DNA from: Evernia prunastri
Taxonomy: Eukaryota > Ascomycota > Lecanoromycetes > Lecanorales > Parmeliaceae
DNA length: 64,000 nt
NCBI GenBank assembly: GCA_003184365.1
Contig: NKYR01000041.1
Span: 62,001 to 126,000 of the forward strand
Reading direction: 5' to 3'
Below are positions 60,938-64,000 of the stretch, piece after piece. A program made the position numbers and the translations under genes. The number at the start of each line of letters is the position of its first letter. The stretch's first letter is position 1. Under the pieces are notes generated by a model. The model was not told the DNA's origin. It did not search any database and saw nothing but the letters and a program-made list of their open reading frames with translations.

Positions 60938-63900
60938 TCGCAGAGATTCGACCGTCTGACAAGAGACTAAGATACCAGTGTCAACTGAGAAGATTCTCTG
61001 TGCTTCAACACGGATACCTACCTATGCCTGTCGCCGCCGTTTACTAAATTTTTATAATTACATTTCATGACATAACCCGCCAAGAAATTTTAGGTAATTT
61101 TGGGCTGCGAGTCCCCTGCCGTGTAGTGCGGTGGGACCTGGGTTAGCCTCTAGCTTGGAAGAAAGCTTGATGAACGATGAGAACTTTTATTTAATAACAG
61201 GTATAAAGTTGTTAACCATAAGATTTTCCATAACACTTTCCATGATGTGGTCATCCAAGTCTTTCTTGTAAACGTCGTCGTTGCTCTGAGATGTTGTGTT
61301 GAATAATTAGGCTCTTTCAATCTTCATGGGGTCCCTGAAGGCCTCCACTCAAACGCCCTAGTCCATATCGGCCAGGACAAAACACTAAGTCGCCCGTTGA
61401 TACACAAGCTTCGTCCTTCACCAGCTGTTGTCTGGGCACCACACTCTTCTCGGTTAGTCGGCAACCGCCTCATGCTGGAGTAACATCCGGTTCTTGTGGT
61501 ATCATCCTCAGTGCTGGCACGGGATCACTATCCTCACTCGGCATTTACAATCTGCTCACTACCTTTACGCGAATTCTTAGATTCTGCAATGAATTTTCTC
61601 TTATGGCACGCCAGACCCTCGTCATGATCACCCTCGCTCACGATAGGCACGGGCCAGTACCAGTGTCGTCGCACTCAACCACAGTCACTGTTGCTACACC
61701 CTTCTCTGGCTCTCGCAAGCGTCATTATGATATATCGGCGGCCACTGACACCAACAGTTGCGGTGTTGTGCCGTCCTCTTACGGCCAAACCGCGGCAAAT
61801 TGAGAGGTGATCGATATGGATACGTTCGGAAATTCCGGCCAACAGCTACGGTTCTGCAAGATGGGTATGTTGCCTAGTGAATCCCTCCTTTTTGGCACCA
61901 GCGCAAGACGCTTTTCATATTTACCTCTTTTTCTTTTCATCAATCCGTGTCTGCTGAGTCCCAAAAACGTCGCTAGAGCATTTAGTATCTAGGCAGTAGG
62001 AAACCCGACCTCAGCTGTTAGGATAATAGGTCCAATATCGAATGCAAGATCAAACCATACAACACAGTTTCGCTTAACACCGATCCCGACGTGGCCGATG
62101 TCTACCATAAAATGGAATCACTTAACATGTATTCCACTGGTCTAAGTGAAGCTTTCGAGGTCAGCGCCATTGTTACTGCTTAAGTTTGGGCGGAACTGAC
62201 GAACCGTTCTTTGTGGACGAAAAATGTCAAGAGCAGTCACTCCCAAATTTATTCGAAGCACCAGTTATCCCTCAAATGGGAAATACTGACTGCAAAACAT
62301 TAATCCGATTGGAGTTTCGGCTGATCTCGGAGCATCCTTGGTAATATTGCTGGGGCGCCACGTGGAGTCTTATGTCTGCGAACAAGGAACTGATGGAGGG
62401 CAATAATTACGACGGCACGGGCGACATTCGATCATACTTTGAAGGTGGAGCATTTGGCGACCCTGGGTGAGCGGATACAAATGACTTGGCAAATGCAATG
62501 AACATCTTTCTCGGACAAATCAGCTCCGGCCTATACAGAAGATCTTCATTATGGGTCGTGGTGCGTGGGGATATGGCTAGGGAATCGGTTCAGGTCCAGC
62601 AATTCATGATGTCTACGTGAATAACGTAGCCTGGTATCTTTACTGACTATCTGTAGTCCGTTGCACAGGTACTCTACTCCCTTATGGATAAGGGGAGCAA
62701 ACCTCACTGACAGAGAAGTGGGCAGGAAGACAAGGTAATCTCCGTGACTTCGAATCTTTGGGGTTGGGATGCCGCTACGCCGGGGGCTGCAAGTCTTGTA
62801 CTAGGAGCTACGCTGACGTTACCGCGCATGATTTCATTCATTGTTTTTAGGTGCGTACGAAGTAGCTGGAGATGATTACGACGACATCAAGGCGTACAAC
62901 AGGTGAAGTCGGCGCTCCAAGGGCAGTAGGCGAATCCTTGCCAAGCCGAGAAAGTACCTTCCAATTTGAGATGTCAGCACGGCTATACGCGGATCCCTAT
63001 CAGCAGTGGCAACTTGGTGAGTACACAGACGGTCATTGCTGCGGCCCACATGACCAATGTTGACAGCAGGCATGTAAGTCGAGTCCGGATATTAAAGGGA
63101 ATTTTTTTCGCGGTTCATCTGCATCATCAGGCGATTCCTCGTTTTCAATCAGAACTCATGATGGCTGATGCCGTGTATTCCGACTCTGTACATGTTTCCA
63201 AATGATTGACCGAATACTATTGGATAGGATTTCTCCGTACACGCGGATATTCCCAGTCTCTTCGGACCTCACGCACACAATTCGCATCTGGAAATAAAAA
63301 CTGAGTGAAGTTAGACTTCAAGACAGTGCTTCTACTGCATTACGTCCCCTCCTAGATGATTTTGTGAAGAGGTTTCTCTGAACATCACAAGTATGGTTCC
63401 TTGGCAGGTCGAGAAGGACTATTTGCTGGCACTGGGCTTGCATCCTCAGAGACATTGGCAGACGTTGCTCTCTGGGCCAAACTATGGGAGGAGACGGCGG
63501 AGGCCGCAACAACATGCGGGTGTACACGGAGGGCCTCGCCAAGTACTAAATCCACAAGAGTTGTGGGATTAGCCTCTTTTCCCGTTTTCTGTAAGAAGTG
63601 GGCAAAGCTCTGAAAATGGCCGGTTACGTGGTAGCTACGAATGAATCTTGCGTTATCTATGGGTCCGCGACAATTGCAGGATTGGTTTATGCCGGATAGC
63701 GTCTGGTTAGAGCATCACTCGATGAAGATCCTGCCCATAGGCGACGCAGTCAGCAGCGAAGTAATGCTCATCAAACCTGGTACCTAGCTCGGGGAATTGA
63801 AAGGTCGAGTAGGTATTATATTATTATCGATGCGTTGACGCCTGCTGGGCACAGAAAGAAGGGTTGGGTAGGGTGGGTAATAGGTAATCACAATGGGTAA

Positions 63901-64000
63901 ATGATTTGACTTAATGTCCTGATCGGGCATAAGTTTTGGCAGCCGTTGCCGGAGCTCATCTTATTGACTTTATCCCAAACACCGAATAGCCAAGTTTTCC
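60938..64000. other. Three kilobases without a confident gene
   Basis: Short ORFs only. Around 62.02-62.66 kb the plus strand reads in protein-like fragments in changing frames (for example YNTVSLNTDPDVADVYHKM, then GNNYDGTGDIRSYFEGGAF), with stops and shifts between them. This looks like a decayed gene of a secreted or carbohydrate-related type, but the family is not identifiable by eye. From 63.3 kb on, nothing is recognised. Confidence 0.4.

Noticed and set aside
61603..61992. Two 60-codon plus-strand ORFs as a small secreted-protein gene
   Set aside because: No signal peptide, no cysteine pattern and no joinable introns were found.

Overview
The window is nuclear DNA of a filamentous ascomycete (Pezizomycotina). 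The evidence is dense gene packing on both strands, short GT-AG introns (mostly 43-80 nt) with CTRAY-type branch points, and a gene set typical of that group: DASH subunit Duo1, Nst1, the SurE-TTL fusion Pby1, a TFIIIC WD40 subunit, a TRAPPC12-like protein and a histidine acid phosphatase. The class cannot be fixed from the sequence. No tRNA, rRNA, CRISPR array or autonomous transposon was seen.

Layout. 1-2257: 3' part of an F-BAR/SH3 cytokinesis gene. 2.8-5.5 kb: a small coiled-coil gene whose start abuts a perfect 53-bp inverted repeat, then a gene-poor stretch. 5.5-20 kb: membrane-anchored phytase-like phosphatase, RING-CH membrane ligase, TFIIIC subunit, galactokinase, a possible small gene, MCM10 and RNase H2 subunit B. 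20.1-22.7 kb: PBY1 in five exons. 23.8-27.1 kb: sugar transporter and NUDIX hydrolase. 27.1-32.2 kb: an accessory island holding one intronless ORF that fuses half of a Gfo/Idh dehydrogenase to half of a DegT-type aminotransferase. 32.2-53.1 kb: housekeeping block with mL40, RHO2, NST1, a DUF1749 hydrolase, a TRAPPC12-like protein, an uncharacterised disordered protein, DUO1, a 2EXR-type protein, a secreted Ser/Thr/Ala-rich protein, VPS35 and a PAQR/HlyIII receptor. 53.8-61 kb: a CSN8/PSMD8-like protein, a MITE, an SDR oxidoreductase, DPM1 and an eight-exon membrane protein. 61-64 kb: no confident gene.

The most striking signal is in the introns. The SDR gene carries two 148-nt introns that align without gaps at about 76% identity and share phase, so they are copies of one sequence. 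Introns of the sugar transporter and the eight-exon membrane protein, and less clearly of DPM1, share the same 5' motif, a core near CAAGACTTGTC and a 3' ATGCTGAC branch region. This is the behaviour of introner-like elements, i.e. mobile spliceosomal introns. One SDR copy sits beside a 7-nt microexon and a GC-AG intron; the other splits the catalytic YxxxK motif. Other microexons are 6 nt (RHO2), 13 nt (membrane protein) and 23 nt (VPS35).

The genes are mostly unlinked in function and each is transcribed alone. Exon models were built by eye from splice signals and reading frame. For every multi-exon gene with a complete model the exon lengths sum to a multiple of three.
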